64,000 nt of DNA from Campylobacteraceae bacterium. GTDB lineage: Bacteria > Campylobacterota > Campylobacteria > Campylobacterales > Sulfurovaceae. Positions 18,430 through 26,393 of this stretch are shown here, piece by piece. Numbering within the stretch: position 1 is the stretch's first letter; each line of letters starts with the position of its first letter. A program made the position numbers and the translations under genes. The notes below the pieces were generated by a model, which did not search any database, was not told where the DNA came from, and saw only the letters and a program-made list of their open reading frames with translations. The stretch is taken from the NCBI GenBank assembly GCA_027065385.1, contig JAMOOP010000009.1, positions 1 to 64,000 of the forward strand, written 5' to 3'.

Positions 18430-20454
18430 ATGAAAAAAACAGTCTGTCTATCATTAGTTTGTATTGGATTTTTAAGTGCATCAGAGCAGTTGGAGGATAT
18501 TGATATAGTAGGAGAGACCACAAGTGAGATGGTTCAAAATGTTTATAGTGAGGAGATACAGAGTGCCGATTTAGCAGATGCCTTACAGAGAAATATTCCT
18601 AGCATATCAATAATAAGAAGAAGTGGAATTGCTAATGATATTATTTTAAGGGGTCAAAGTAGAGATAATATTAATGTAATTGTTGATGGTGCAAAGGTTT
18701 GTGGAGCGTGTGTTAATAGAATGGACCCACCAACATCTCATGTAGTTACAAGTATTATAGATGATGTAGAGGTAACAGAAGGTCCTTTTGATGTTGAAGA
18801 TTTTGGAACTTTAAGTGGTGCAGTAAAAGTTACAACTCAAAAACCAACAAAAAATTTAAGTGGAGAGATAGGTACAAATATCGGTTCATTTGGATACCAA
18901 AAATTTTCAGGAACAATAAGTGGTGGAACAGATAAAGTTAGAGTACTTTTAACAGGTTCTACTGAAAAGGGTGAACAGTATAAAGATGGTGATGGGAATG
19001 ATTTAGCTACTCAATTAGAAAACTATACAAAAGATAGAGGATTATCTGGATTTAACTACACTTCAAGATATAAAGATATGGACGCATTTGAAAAAAGTGT
19101 CATAATGGGTAAAATATTTATTGATATTACTGATAATCAGGAGTTAAGATTAAGTTATACAGCTAATAGAAGTGATGATATTCTATATCCATCAAGTAAA
19201 ATGGATGCTATATATGATGATAGTGATATAATGAATTTAGAGTATAGTGCTGAAAATTTAGGAAAATTCTCTAAAAAATTAGATTTTCAACTATATAACT
19301 CTACAGTAGAACACCCAATGAGTACACAGTATCGTAATGTAGGACAAGATAAGTTTATGACTCATAAATTAACAACTGAAATGACAGGAATTAAACTAAA
19401 AAATAGTATTGATGCTTTTGATAGAGAGTTTACTTATGGAATTGATAGTAGCAAACGAAATTGGGACGGTCATTATTATATGACAATGATTAAAAAAGGT
19501 ATAATAAAAGAGACAGGAACGAGTATTAATGATATTGATACAGATAATATTGGTCTCTTTATAAAGTGTAAAAGAGATATAGGAGATGTAAAGATTGCAT
19601 GGGGTGCTAGATATGATGATACATCAATAGATACTAAATCTAAAACAGAAAAAGATAATGATTATAGCTCATTTTCTGCTAATATCTTTACAACATATAA
19701 ATTAAACCAAGATGTAAATATATTTGGAGGAGTTGGAAAATCAAGCAGAGTACCAGATGCAAGAGAACTTTATAATACCAAATATGCAAAACAGACAGAT
19801 GGAACACTAAAAAGAGTAGTTAATGGTAATCCAAATTTAAAACAGACAAAAAACTATGAAGTTGATTTAGGAGTGGAAAAATACTTCTCAAATGGAAAAA
19901 TAAAAGTAAAAACATTCTACTCAAAACTAGAAGATTATATATATTATAATAGTAGTAAAATGATAAATAGTTTTGAAAATATTGATGCTCATATATATGG
20001 TGCTGAACTTAATGGAAACTATTTATTAACAGATACAGTAAGTTTTGATACAGGATTAGCCTATAAAAAAGGGTATAAAGACAGCCAACCACAAGGACAG
20101 AAAGATAAAAACTTAGCAAATATATCACCAATAAAACTAAATGCTTCACTAAATTATGATTACGACGACCAAGGATTTATTCAACTATCGCTTATTTCAG
20201 CTGGAAAATGGGAAGATATTGATAGTGAAAATGGAGAACAAAAACTTGATGGATACACTATTTTAAATCTAAAAACAAGTAGAGAGTTTAATAACGGTGT
20301 TGTACTAACAGCAGGAGTTGATAATATATTAGATGAGACTTATGCTATAACAAATACATATAAAGATTTAATATTAATGACAGACAATAGTGATACTATG
20401 CTTATTAATGAGATGGGAAGATACCTATATCTTAATGCCAAATATAAATTTTAA
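18430..20454 (+). CDS. TonB-dependent outer-membrane receptor, OprC/NosA (copper) type
   Basis: After a signal peptide there is a plug domain (about residues 20-140) with TonB-receptor hallmarks (DALQRNIPSISIIRRSGIANDIILRGQ and VEVTEGPFDVEDFGTLSGAVKV). A 22-strand-type barrel follows, ending in LYLNAKYKF. The plug segment CGACVNRMDPPTSHV closely matches the RMDPPTSY block of OprC/NosA copper receptors, and EHPM in the barrel also fits. I start at ATG 18430 (674 residues), which has AGGAG 8 bases upstream. The NosL-like gene follows after 13 bp. Copper as the substrate is inferred from family and neighbour. Confidence 0.85.
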   Translation: MKKTVCLSLVCIGFLSASEQLEDIDIVGETTSEMVQNVYSEEIQSADLADALQRNIPSISIIRRSGIANDIILRGQSRDNINVIVDGAKVCGACVNRMDPPTSHVVTSIIDDVEVTEGPFDVEDFGTLSGAVKVTTQKPTKNLSGEIGTNIGSFGYQKFSGTISGGTDKVRVLLTGSTEKGEQYKDGDGNDLATQLENYTKDRGLSGFNYTSRYKDMDAFEKSVIMGKIFIDITDNQELRLSYTANRSDDILYPSSKMDAIYDDSDIMNLEYSAENLGKFSKKLDFQLYNSTVEHPMSTQYRNVGQDKFMTHKLTTEMTGIKLKNSIDAFDREFTYGIDSSKRNWDGHYYMTMIKKGIIKETGTSINDIDTDNIGLFIKCKRDIGDVKIAWGARYDDTSIDTKSKTEKDNDYSSFSANIFTTYKLNQDVNIFGGVGKSSRVPDARELYNTKYAKQTDGTLKRVVNGNPNLKQTKNYEVDLGVEKYFSNGKIKVKTFYSKLEDYIYYNSSKMINSFENIDAHIYGAELNGNYLLTDTVSFDTGLAYKKGYKDSQPQGQKDKNLANISPIKLNASLNYDYDDQGFIQLSLISAGKWEDIDSENGEQKLDGYTILNLKTSREFNNGVVLTAGVDNILDETYAITNTYKDLILMTDNSDTMLINEMGRYLYLNAKYKF

Positions 20455-20467
20455 TAGAGGATAAAAG

Positions 20468-20944
20468 ATGAAAATAAAAATATTTATAGTCTCTTTACTA
20501 TTATCAATATTGGTAATAGTAGGTTGTTCAAACAACCAAGCAAAACCAAAAGTAGAAGATAGCGTAGTACTTTTACAAACAGGTAAAAATAAAAACCACT
20601 GTATTATATGTGGTATGAAATTGGATATGTTCTATAAAACAAATCACGCTTCAACTGTAAATGGAAAAGCTAGACAATACTGTTCAATTCACTGTTTAGC
20701 CGAAGATAAAAGTATTAAAAAGAGTAATGTAAAAGATATAAAAGTAGTAGCATTAGATACGCTAAAATTTATACCTGTAGAAGATGCTACCTATGTAGTA
20801 GGAAGTGATATGAAAGGTACTATGAGTAATATTAGTAAATATGCCTTTAGTGGTAGAATGAGTGCTAGAAGATTTGCACAAAAACATCAAGGTAGAGTTA
20901 TGAATTTCGAAAAAGCTTATGAGTATGCTTTAAAGGATTTTTAG
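20468..20944 (+). CDS. NosL-like copper-binding lipoprotein
   Basis: The protein has a lipobox (VIVGC) near residue 20 and then a NosL-type domain. It has CIICGMKLDMF with a CxxC-Met metal-binding set, a family-typical N-H-A-S and AxQYCSIHCLAED, and a VVGSDMKGTM block matching NosL. NosL delivers Cu(I) to nitrous oxide reductase in denitrifiers, and relatives serve other copper enzymes. With 158 residues it is a normal length. It sits 13 bp after the OprC-type receptor, which supports a copper-uptake and handling pair. No nosZ or nosDFY genes lie in the window. Confidence 0.8.
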   Translation: MKIKIFIVSLLLSILVIVGCSNNQAKPKVEDSVVLLQTGKNKNHCIICGMKLDMFYKTNHASTVNGKARQYCSIHCLAEDKSIKKSNVKDIKVVALDTLKFIPVEDATYVVGSDMKGTMSNISKYAFSGRMSARRFAQKHQGRVMNFEKAYEYALKDF

Positions 20945-20982
20945 GTTTTGAACTTAGGTAATGTTTTAAGGAGGTTTAAGAA

Positions 20983-21067
20983 TGGTGCGGATGAGAGGAC
21001 TCGAACCTCCACGCCGTGAAGCACTAGATCCTAAGTCTAGCGTGTATACCAATTTCACCACATCCGC
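20983..21067 (-). tRNA. tRNA-Leu (anticodon TAG)
   Basis: An 85-nt cloverleaf read on the minus strand. The acceptor stem is GCGGATG/CATCCGC, discriminator A, with CCA encoded. The anticodon loop CTTAGGA sits in a CTAGA/TCTAG stem, and the long variable arm is that expected for leucine tRNA. It reads CUA codons. It is the last of five tRNA genes on this strand. Confidence 0.95.
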
Positions 21068-21085
21068 ATAACATTAAAAAAGTAG

Positions 21086-21162
21086 TGGTACACCCGTCAG
21101 GATTCGAACCTGAGACCGCCCGCTTAGAAGGCGGGTGCTCTATCCAGCTGAGCTACGAGTGC
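21086..21162 (-). tRNA. tRNA-Arg (anticodon TCT)
   Basis: A 77-nt cloverleaf on the minus strand with acceptor GCACTCG/CGGGTGT, discriminator A, encoded CCA, and anticodon loop CTTCTAA in a CCCGC/GCGGG stem. It reads AGA/AGG, the dominant arginine codons in this A+T-rich genome. Confidence 0.95.
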
Positions 21163-21186
21163 ATAAATATAATAATTAAATCAAAA

Positions 21187-21263
21187 TGGTACGCCAGAGA
21201 GGACTCGAACCCCTAACCCTCAGATCCGAAGTCTGATGCTCTATCCAGTTGAGCCACTAGCGC
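21187..21263 (-). tRNA. tRNA-Arg (anticodon TCG)
   Basis: A 77-nt cloverleaf on the minus strand with acceptor GCGCTAG/CTGGCGT, encoded CCA, and anticodon loop CTTCGGA in a CAGA/TCTG stem. It should read CGA and related CGN codons. Confidence 0.93.
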
Positions 21264-21295
21264 TTCTTCATTTTAGGTTGCTACCTCATCAATAA

Positions 21296-21372
21296 TGGGG
21301 TAGGCGACGGGACTCGAACCCGCGACAACCAGTGCCACAAACTGGCGCTCTACCAACTGAACTACGCCTACC
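21296..21372 (-). tRNA. tRNA-His (anticodon GTG)
   Basis: Minus-strand cloverleaf with loop TTGTGGC in a CCAGT/ACTGG stem. The extra 5' G (position -1) opposite C73 that marks histidine tRNA is encoded, followed by CCA. Confidence 0.96.
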
Positions 21373-21413
21373 ATCAAATCTTTGATTTAACTATTCTATT
21401 TTAAATATCTAAA

Positions 21414-21490
21414 TGGTCGGAGTGAAAGGACTCGAACCTTCGACCCCCTGGTCCCAAACCAGGTGCGCTACCAGACTGCGCTACACTCCG
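21414..21490 (-). tRNA. tRNA-Pro (anticodon TGG)
   Basis: Minus-strand cloverleaf of 77 nt with acceptor CGGAGTG/CACTCCG, encoded CCA, and loop TTTGGGA in a CCTGG/CCAGG stem. It is the first tRNA transcribed in the five-gene cluster (Pro-His-Arg-Arg-Leu). Confidence 0.96.
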
Positions 21491-21533
21491 AAATCACCTC
21501 TATTAAGACAACTCTGTCTTAAAAAGGAATGCA

Positions 21534-21562
21534 ATTATAGTCAAAAAATATTAAGATGTCAA
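21534..21562 (-). promoter_or_regulatory. perfect-consensus sigma70 promoter of the tRNA cluster
   Basis: Read on the minus strand, TTGACA (21562-21557) and TATAAT (21539-21534) are separated by exactly 17 bp. Both hexamers match consensus at all six positions. Transcription should start near 21527. The leader before tRNA-Pro contains the hairpin AAGACA-GAGT-TGTCTT (21505-21520). Confidence 0.88.
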
Positions 21563-21587
21563 GAGTTTTTTTAAAAAAATTAAAAAT

Positions 21588-22133
21588 TTACTCTAATTGA
21601 GTATCTCTTATCTTTAAGACTTCGGAAATAGAGCCATTTTCATTTCTATATAGATATACAATTCCCTCATCATATCCATAGTAAATATCACTTATAACAC
21701 CACTATTACTAATACAATGAACTTTTATAACATTATAAAACTCCATATCTTTAGTTCTAAAATTTTCAAAAAAGTCATCTATAGTACATAAACGAATTGA
21801 AGGTGATTGAAATACATTTTTATCTCCAACATAAACTAATCGTTTAATCTCAACTCTATCTCCATTTGGCTCTTCTTCTAATATTTTATCTGAATATGGA
21901 ATTAGAGTTGTTTTATCTTCTCCACTAACTCTCTCTACTGTACCAGAAGAGAATACTTTTACAGTTTCTGTAAAAAAGTCTGTCTCTTTTCCATTTTCAT
22001 AAGCTATATAATTAACATCTATACTTCTATCTGGTGTCATATATAACCACATATCTAAAGGATTTTTTTCATAACCAGTACCACCACAACCAATAAATAA
22101 AATAATAATAGATAATAATTTTAATACTTTCAT
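21588..22133 (-). CDS. predicted lipoprotein of unknown function
   Basis: The 181-residue protein has a short lipoprotein signal with lipobox FIGC near residue 16. The mature part is mostly strand-forming and acidic, with several charged turns (DRSIDVNYIAYENG and VYLYRNENGSISEV). No family is recognised and there are no catalytic motifs. It starts behind AAAAGGATTTATT, 47 bp after comM on the same strand, so read-through from comM is possible. The tRNA promoter begins just beyond its stop. Confidence 0.6.
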   Translation of the reverse strand: MKVLKLLSIIILFIGCGGTGYEKNPLDMWLYMTPDRSIDVNYIAYENGKETDFFTETVKVFSSGTVERVSGEDKTTLIPYSDKILEEEPNGDRVEIKRLVYVGDKNVFQSPSIRLCTIDDFFENFRTKDMEFYNVIKVHCISNSGVISDIYYGYDEGIVYLYRNENGSISEVLKIRDTQLE

Positions 22134-22180
22134 AATAAATCCTTTTCTTCATATAATAACATATTTAAGTGTCGAAAAAG

Positions 22181-23740
22181 TTACCTTCTTCTATAAGATA
22201 GTGCTTCTAATATATGTTTTTTCTCAATTAAATTAGAATTATCTAAATCTGCTATAGTTCTAGCTACTTTTTTAATACTAACTAGAGTTCTATGAGAGAG
22301 ACCAAATCTTTCAATAGCAGAAAATAGTATATTTTCGGCATCTAAAGATAATTTACAAAACTTATCTATCTCATTATCTTTTAGTTTTCCATTAAGGCTA
22401 TTTTGACCTCTCTTTTTTTGAAATATAAATGCACTATTTACCATTTTTTTCATCTCTTTTGAGGTTATATCTTGTCTATCTGTTGCACTAATCTCTTGCA
22501 TTACTACAAAAATATCAATACGGTCTAAAAATGGTTCAGATAATCTATTTTTATATCTTTTTATCTCTCTTTGGCTACATCTACACTCTTTTCTTTTAGA
22601 TAGTAAATTTCCACAAGGGCATGGGTTCATGGCTGATACAAACATAATATCAGCTTCATACTCTACTTTTGAGTTTACCCTTGATATATTTACTTTTCTA
22701 TCTTGAAGTGGCTCTCTTAGTGCTTCTAATATATTTTTGGGAAAGTGTGGAAGTTCATCAAAAAATAGTATTCCATTATGAGCTAATGCAACTTCTCCAA
22801 TTCTAGCTCTAAATGAGCCACCACCAAAAATAGAAGCACTTGTTGCTGTATGGTGAGGTGAACGAAGAGGTCTTTTAGCTTTAAAATCTGGAACTACTCC
22901 ATCTAAAAATTGATGTTTTGCAATAGATAACATCTCCTCTTCTAAAAGAGGTGGCAAAATATCTCTTAATCTTTTTGCTATCATACTCTTTCCACAACCA
23001 GGGTTTCCTTCCATTATAAAGTTGTGCATTCCAGCAGATGCTATAAGTGAAGCTCTTTTTGCTACACTTTGCCCTTTTACATCATAAAAATCACTATCTA
23101 TTGAGTTATCATAATAGTATTTTTGCCCATTAATAGTTAAAATATCTGCTTTATAATTAAATTTTTCTACTGTTGCATCAAAAGATTTCTGCTTAAACAG
23201 TTCTATAGCCTCATTTAGCGTATCGACTGCTATAAAATCAACTCCTGCAATGTGGCTAAGATGCTCCATTGCCATTTTAGGAACTATTGCCCTTTTTAGT
23301 AACCCTTGCTCTTTTAAAGATAGAATAATAGGAAATAGGGTTGAGCTTGATTTTACTTTTCCATCTAATCCCAATTCTCCAAAAACAAAAAGCCCCTCCT
23401 CTTCAATTTTATCTTTATATAAAGCAACTAAAAGTGCCATAGATAAATCAAAATGTGTTCCATTTTTTCTTATATCACTAGGACTTAGATTTATAGTTAT
23501 TTTAAGTGGTGGGAATTTAAAATCATTGGTTAAAAGTGCCGATTTTGACCTCTCTTTTGCCTCTTGAATATCACTACTAACTAATCCTACAATAGAAAAA
23601 GCAGGTAACCCTTTATTAAAAGTAGCCTCCACTTCAATAATCTTAGCACTCAATCCATTAAGTGTTGCACAAGTTAAATGGTTCACAATACGCTTATCTG
23701 ATTTTGGTGGAAGTTTACCACTATTATTTTTTTGACTCAT
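22181..23740 (-). CDS. comM: ComM/YifB-family Mg-chelatase-like AAA+ ATPase
   Basis: ComM-type proteins are AAA+ branch-migration helicases that help integrate foreign DNA during natural transformation. The 519 residues show an N-terminal Lon-protease-S5-like domain (LNGLSAKIIEVEATFNKGLPAFSIVGL), Walker A EGNPGCGKSM, the GGGSFRARIGEVALAHNG block, Walker B ILFFDELP, the zinc-like NPCPCG...CRCS segment and a C-terminal helical domain ending in EALSYRR. The length is normal for the family. It stands alone with a 365-bp non-coding stretch upstream. Confidence 0.92.
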   Translation of the reverse strand: MSQKNNSGKLPPKSDKRIVNHLTCATLNGLSAKIIEVEATFNKGLPAFSIVGLVSSDIQEAKERSKSALLTNDFKFPPLKITINLSPSDIRKNGTHFDLSMALLVALYKDKIEEEGLFVFGELGLDGKVKSSSTLFPIILSLKEQGLLKRAIVPKMAMEHLSHIAGVDFIAVDTLNEAIELFKQKSFDATVEKFNYKADILTINGQKYYYDNSIDSDFYDVKGQSVAKRASLIASAGMHNFIMEGNPGCGKSMIAKRLRDILPPLLEEEMLSIAKHQFLDGVVPDFKAKRPLRSPHHTATSASIFGGGSFRARIGEVALAHNGILFFDELPHFPKNILEALREPLQDRKVNISRVNSKVEYEADIMFVSAMNPCPCGNLLSKRKECRCSQREIKRYKNRLSEPFLDRIDIFVVMQEISATDRQDITSKEMKKMVNSAFIFQKKRGQNSLNGKLKDNEIDKFCKLSLDAENILFSAIERFGLSHRTLVSIKKVARTIADLDNSNLIEKKHILEALSYRRR

Positions 23741-23784
23741 AGTAGTATTTTAACATAAAAAATTAAATTTTTATTAAGATATAA

Positions 23785-23933
23785 AAGTATTTATTTTAAC
23801 TCTGTAGAAGTAATAAAGTTAATATAAAATAACACTAAAAGAGGTCAAAAATTACTATAAGTTTTTTTATATTCTCACCTATTCTTTAGTGATAAAGCCC
23901 ATAAAATAATGCTTTGAAAGCACTATTTTTTTT
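23785..23933 (+). ncRNA. candidate structured small RNA
   Basis: There is no open reading frame worth calling here, but the + strand can fold. CACTAAA (23833-23839) pairs with TTTAGTG (23885-23891), with AGGT/ACCT inside. Outer strands 23785-23798 and 23902-23914 can pair over about 13 bp with one bulge and one G-U. A terminator-like hairpin (23905-23927) and a T run end the element. The rod shape with an internal bubble recalls 6S RNA, but the stretch is A+T-rich, the outer stem could be chance, and I see no decisive signature. Confidence 0.3.
23905..23933 (+). terminator. hairpin terminator with T run
   Basis: AATAATGCTT and AAGCACTATT pair at 9 of 10 positions around a TGA loop, followed directly by six T residues (and more T after one C). 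It points along the + strand, although no + strand protein gene lies upstream, which argues for a non-coding transcript. Confidence 0.55.
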
Positions 23934-23986
23934 CTTTTTTTCACGATTAGAACACATTTTCATAATATACTTTGAACATGAAAGAT

Positions 23987-24103
23987 ATAATTTTTTCCTT
24001 TTTTTATTATTTTTCTTTCATACTTTTAAAATTAATATAGCTTTTACCTCATATTTTTATTTATGCCCAAAACCGATTAGGTACAGTAAAAGCTATCCTT
24101 TTT
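23987..24103 (+). ncRNA. second candidate small RNA with strong terminal stem
   Basis: TATAAT around 23987 could be a -10 element. Downstream, ATAGCTTTTAC (24037-24047) is perfectly complementary to GTAAAAGCTAT (24086-24096), enclosing a 38-nt loop that includes a further ACCT/AGGT pair. CCTTTTT follows. The stem lies just past the stop of the minus-strand ppiC gene, so it might instead protect the 3' end of that mRNA. Which of these it is cannot be told from sequence. Confidence 0.3.
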
Positions 24104-24105
24104 AA

Positions 24106-24936
24106 TTAATATATAATTTCAGAATTTCCATAAAGATTATTAACTTTATCTTGTAATTCTTCTATTACCTTTTTCTTTTTAAGCATATTTCTTATATTCT
24201 CTTTTGACTCTTTAAATGATAGTTTACCAGCTTTTTTCTTATTTAAAAGATATACTACATGATACCCATATTTAGTTTTTACAGGTGTAGAGATAAGTGT
24301 CTTAGATTTTGCTTTATATGAAATATTAAAAAGATTAGGTGGTGTCATTCCTTCTCCAAACCAACCCATATAACCATTTTGTTTATGCTCTCTTGCTATT
24401 TTAATAAAATCTCTATCTAAATTGGAAGATTTTTTTAACTCTCTTATAATATTTTTTGCCTCTTGTTTTGTTTTTACAATAATATTTGCTATTTCTATAG
24501 AGTTTGGATAGTTAAATTTATCTTGATTATTATTATAAAAATTCTTAACTTCCCTATCACTAACTTTTACTTTTTGTAGCTCTTTTTGTTGATATAACAT
24601 TAATGCTATTGAGCCTTTTATATTTCTAATTTGTGCTTTAGTTAGATTTTTTCCTGAAGCTTTTTTATACTCTTTTTGTGCTAGTTTTTTCTGTTTTTCA
24701 AAAACCTCTTTAAATTGGGGGTCTTTTACTAAATTGCTTTTTAAGAGTTCAGCATGAATTAGCTCCTCTTTAATAAGCCGTTCCATAAGATTAGCTCTCT
24801 TTTCGTCATCTAGTCTCTCATACCCTTTTGGAATAATAGAGTCATCAATCTTATGACCATTGACTGTTACTAGTGTTTTTCCAAAAAGTAGAGAACTACT
24901 TAATATTAAAATAAATATAAATAGCTGTTTTTTCAT
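24106..24936 (-). CDS. periplasmic PpiC-type peptidyl-prolyl isomerase / chaperone
   Basis: A signal peptide (MKKQLFIFILILSSSLLFG) is followed by a SurA/PpiD-like helical chaperone region. A parvulin (PpiC) domain spans about residues 135-245, with IEIANIIVKTKQEA near its start and GYMGWFGEGMTPPNLF and VKTKYGYHVVYLL near its end. It should help fold outer-membrane proteins in the periplasm. I start at ATG 24936 (277 residues) because AAAAGGAAAAAT precedes it. The longer frame would run into dapF and hide the signal peptide. It follows dapF with a 40-bp gap. Confidence 0.88.
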   Translation of the reverse strand: MKKQLFIFILILSSSLLFGKTLVTVNGHKIDDSIIPKGYERLDDEKRANLMERLIKEELIHAELLKSNLVKDPQFKEVFEKQKKLAQKEYKKASGKNLTKAQIRNIKGSIALMLYQQKELQKVKVSDREVKNFYNNNQDKFNYPNSIEIANIIVKTKQEAKNIIRELKKSSNLDRDFIKIAREHKQNGYMGWFGEGMTPPNLFNISYKAKSKTLISTPVKTKYGYHVVYLLNKKKAGKLSFKESKENIRNMLKKKKVIEELQDKVNNLYGNSEIIY

Positions 24937-24976
24937 ATTTTTCCTTTTAAATAAAATTAATTTTAGCATAAGTTGG

Positions 24977-25723
24977 TTAATCAATGGTTTCTGCTATAAA
25001 TGTTTTTGTAACTTTTCCACCAAATTTATATATTCCATCTTCTAAACTCACATATAACTCATCACCAGAGCGAGGAAAAACTTTTACCATACTATCTAAA
25101 AGCCCCTCTTTATGACATCTTACAAAACATGCCACCATTCCAGTACCACATGCCAAAGTTTCATCTTCTACACCTCTTTCATAGGTTCTTACATATAGGG
25201 TGTCTTTCTGGGGTTTACAGATATTAACATTACAATTATATTTTTCTCTTAATCTTCTAGCCTCATCTATATCAAAATTATCTATATTATCTCTAATTGC
25301 TACTAAATGAGGAACACCTGTATCTATAAGCCACCAGTTTTCACCGTTCTCTTGAAATTTAGTCTCTATAATTTTAGGAGGTATCATATCACTTACCACA
25401 TATAATCCATTAATCGTAGCTCGAATAACTCCTGCACCTGTTAAAAATTCGGCTACTCCATTTTTAGATATTCCTTTTTCATGAGCAAAGTGAGCTACAG
25501 CCCTAGAGGCATTTCCACACATACTAGCTACACTTCCATCAGAGTTATAAAACTCCCACTCAAAGTCATAATCTTTATGAGGAACAAGTACAACAAGTCC
25601 ATCAGCACCCACTCCATTTTGTCTATGACAAAGTTTTTTTGCTAATGCTCTTCTATCTTTTTTCTCTTTTGATATAAATAGAAGAAAATCATTTCCATTG
25701 GCTGAATATTTTGTTAAAGTCAT
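24977..25723 (-). CDS. dapF: diaminopimelate epimerase
   Basis: DapF interconverts LL- and meso-diaminopimelate, for lysine and peptidoglycan synthesis. Both catalytic cysteines are present: MCGNASRAVAHFA near residue 69 and LACGTGMVA near residue 195. The N-terminal KYSANGNDFLLF is also diagnostic. At 248 residues it is slightly shorter than the E. coli enzyme (274), as in other Campylobacterota. It heads a two-gene unit with ppiC. Confidence 0.95.
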   Translation of the reverse strand: MTLTKYSANGNDFLLFISKEKKDRRALAKKLCHRQNGVGADGLVVLVPHKDYDFEWEFYNSDGSVASMCGNASRAVAHFAHEKGISKNGVAEFLTGAGVIRATINGLYVVSDMIPPKIIETKFQENGENWWLIDTGVPHLVAIRDNIDNFDIDEARRLREKYNCNVNICKPQKDTLYVRTYERGVEDETLACGTGMVACFVRCHKEGLLDSMVKVFPRSGDELYVSLEDGIYKFGGKVTKTFIAETID

Positions 25724-25814
25724 AATTTGCCTTTTTTAGTTGGAATTATATATAGATTTGCTTTCCTAAAATTTAAATGCTAAAATTTCACAAATTTATA
25801 AAAAAGAGTGCTAG

Positions 25815-26393
25815 ATGGATAAAAACAGAGAGTTTGAAGAGTTAATACGAAAAGTATTAGAGCAATTAGGAGAAGACCCAACAAGAGAAGGGCTAATTAA
25901 AACACCATCTCGTGTAGCTAAATCATTGCAATTTTTAACAGAGGGTTATAGCCAGGACCCAAAAGAGATATTAAATCAAGCTCTATTTACAAGTAGTAAT
26001 GATGAGATGGTTGTAGTAAGAGATATAGAATTTTATTCTATGTGTGAACATCATATTTTACCTATTATAGGAAGAGTTCATGTAGCATATATTCCTGATG
26101 GTAAAGTAGTAGGATTATCTAAAATACCTAGAATAGTTAATGTTTTTGCTAGAAGATTACAAATTCAAGAGCAGATGACAGAACAGATAGCAGATGCTAT
26201 ATTAGAGACTATTAAACCAAAAGGTGTAGCTGTAGTAGTTCATGCAAGACACATGTGTATGGAGATGAGAGGAGTTCAAAAAATAAACTCTACAACAGTA
26301 AGTTCTGCACTTAGAGGACTATTTAAAAGCGACCAAAGAACAAGAACCGAGTTTTATAATATAATTAATACTCCTGCTCCTTCTAATTTTTAG
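25815..26393 (+). CDS. folE: GTP cyclohydrolase I
   Basis: FolE converts GTP to 7,8-dihydroneopterin triphosphate, the first step of folate synthesis. Zinc ligands are visible at Cys77 and His80 (MCEHHILP) and a third Cys in [32 protein letters not shown] completes the active site. The length (192 residues) is normal. It is a single gene whose end overlaps the convergent membrane protein by 11 bp. The later-pathway gene folB lies some 30 kb away in the window. Confidence 0.95.
   Translation: MDKNREFEELIRKVLEQLGEDPTREGLIKTPSRVAKSLQFLTEGYSQDPKEILNQALFTSSNDEMVVVRDIEFYSMCEHHILPIIGRVHVAYIPDGKVVGLSKIPRIVNVFARRLQIQEQMTEQIADAILETIKPKGVAVVVHARHMCMEMRGVQKINSTTVSSALRGLFKSDQRTRTEFYNIINTPAPSNF

Noticed and set aside
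23914-24105. 63-codon open frame on the + strand in the non-coding stretch
   Set aside because: Phe/Ile/Tyr-rich translation, no ribosome binding site and overlap with hairpin elements.
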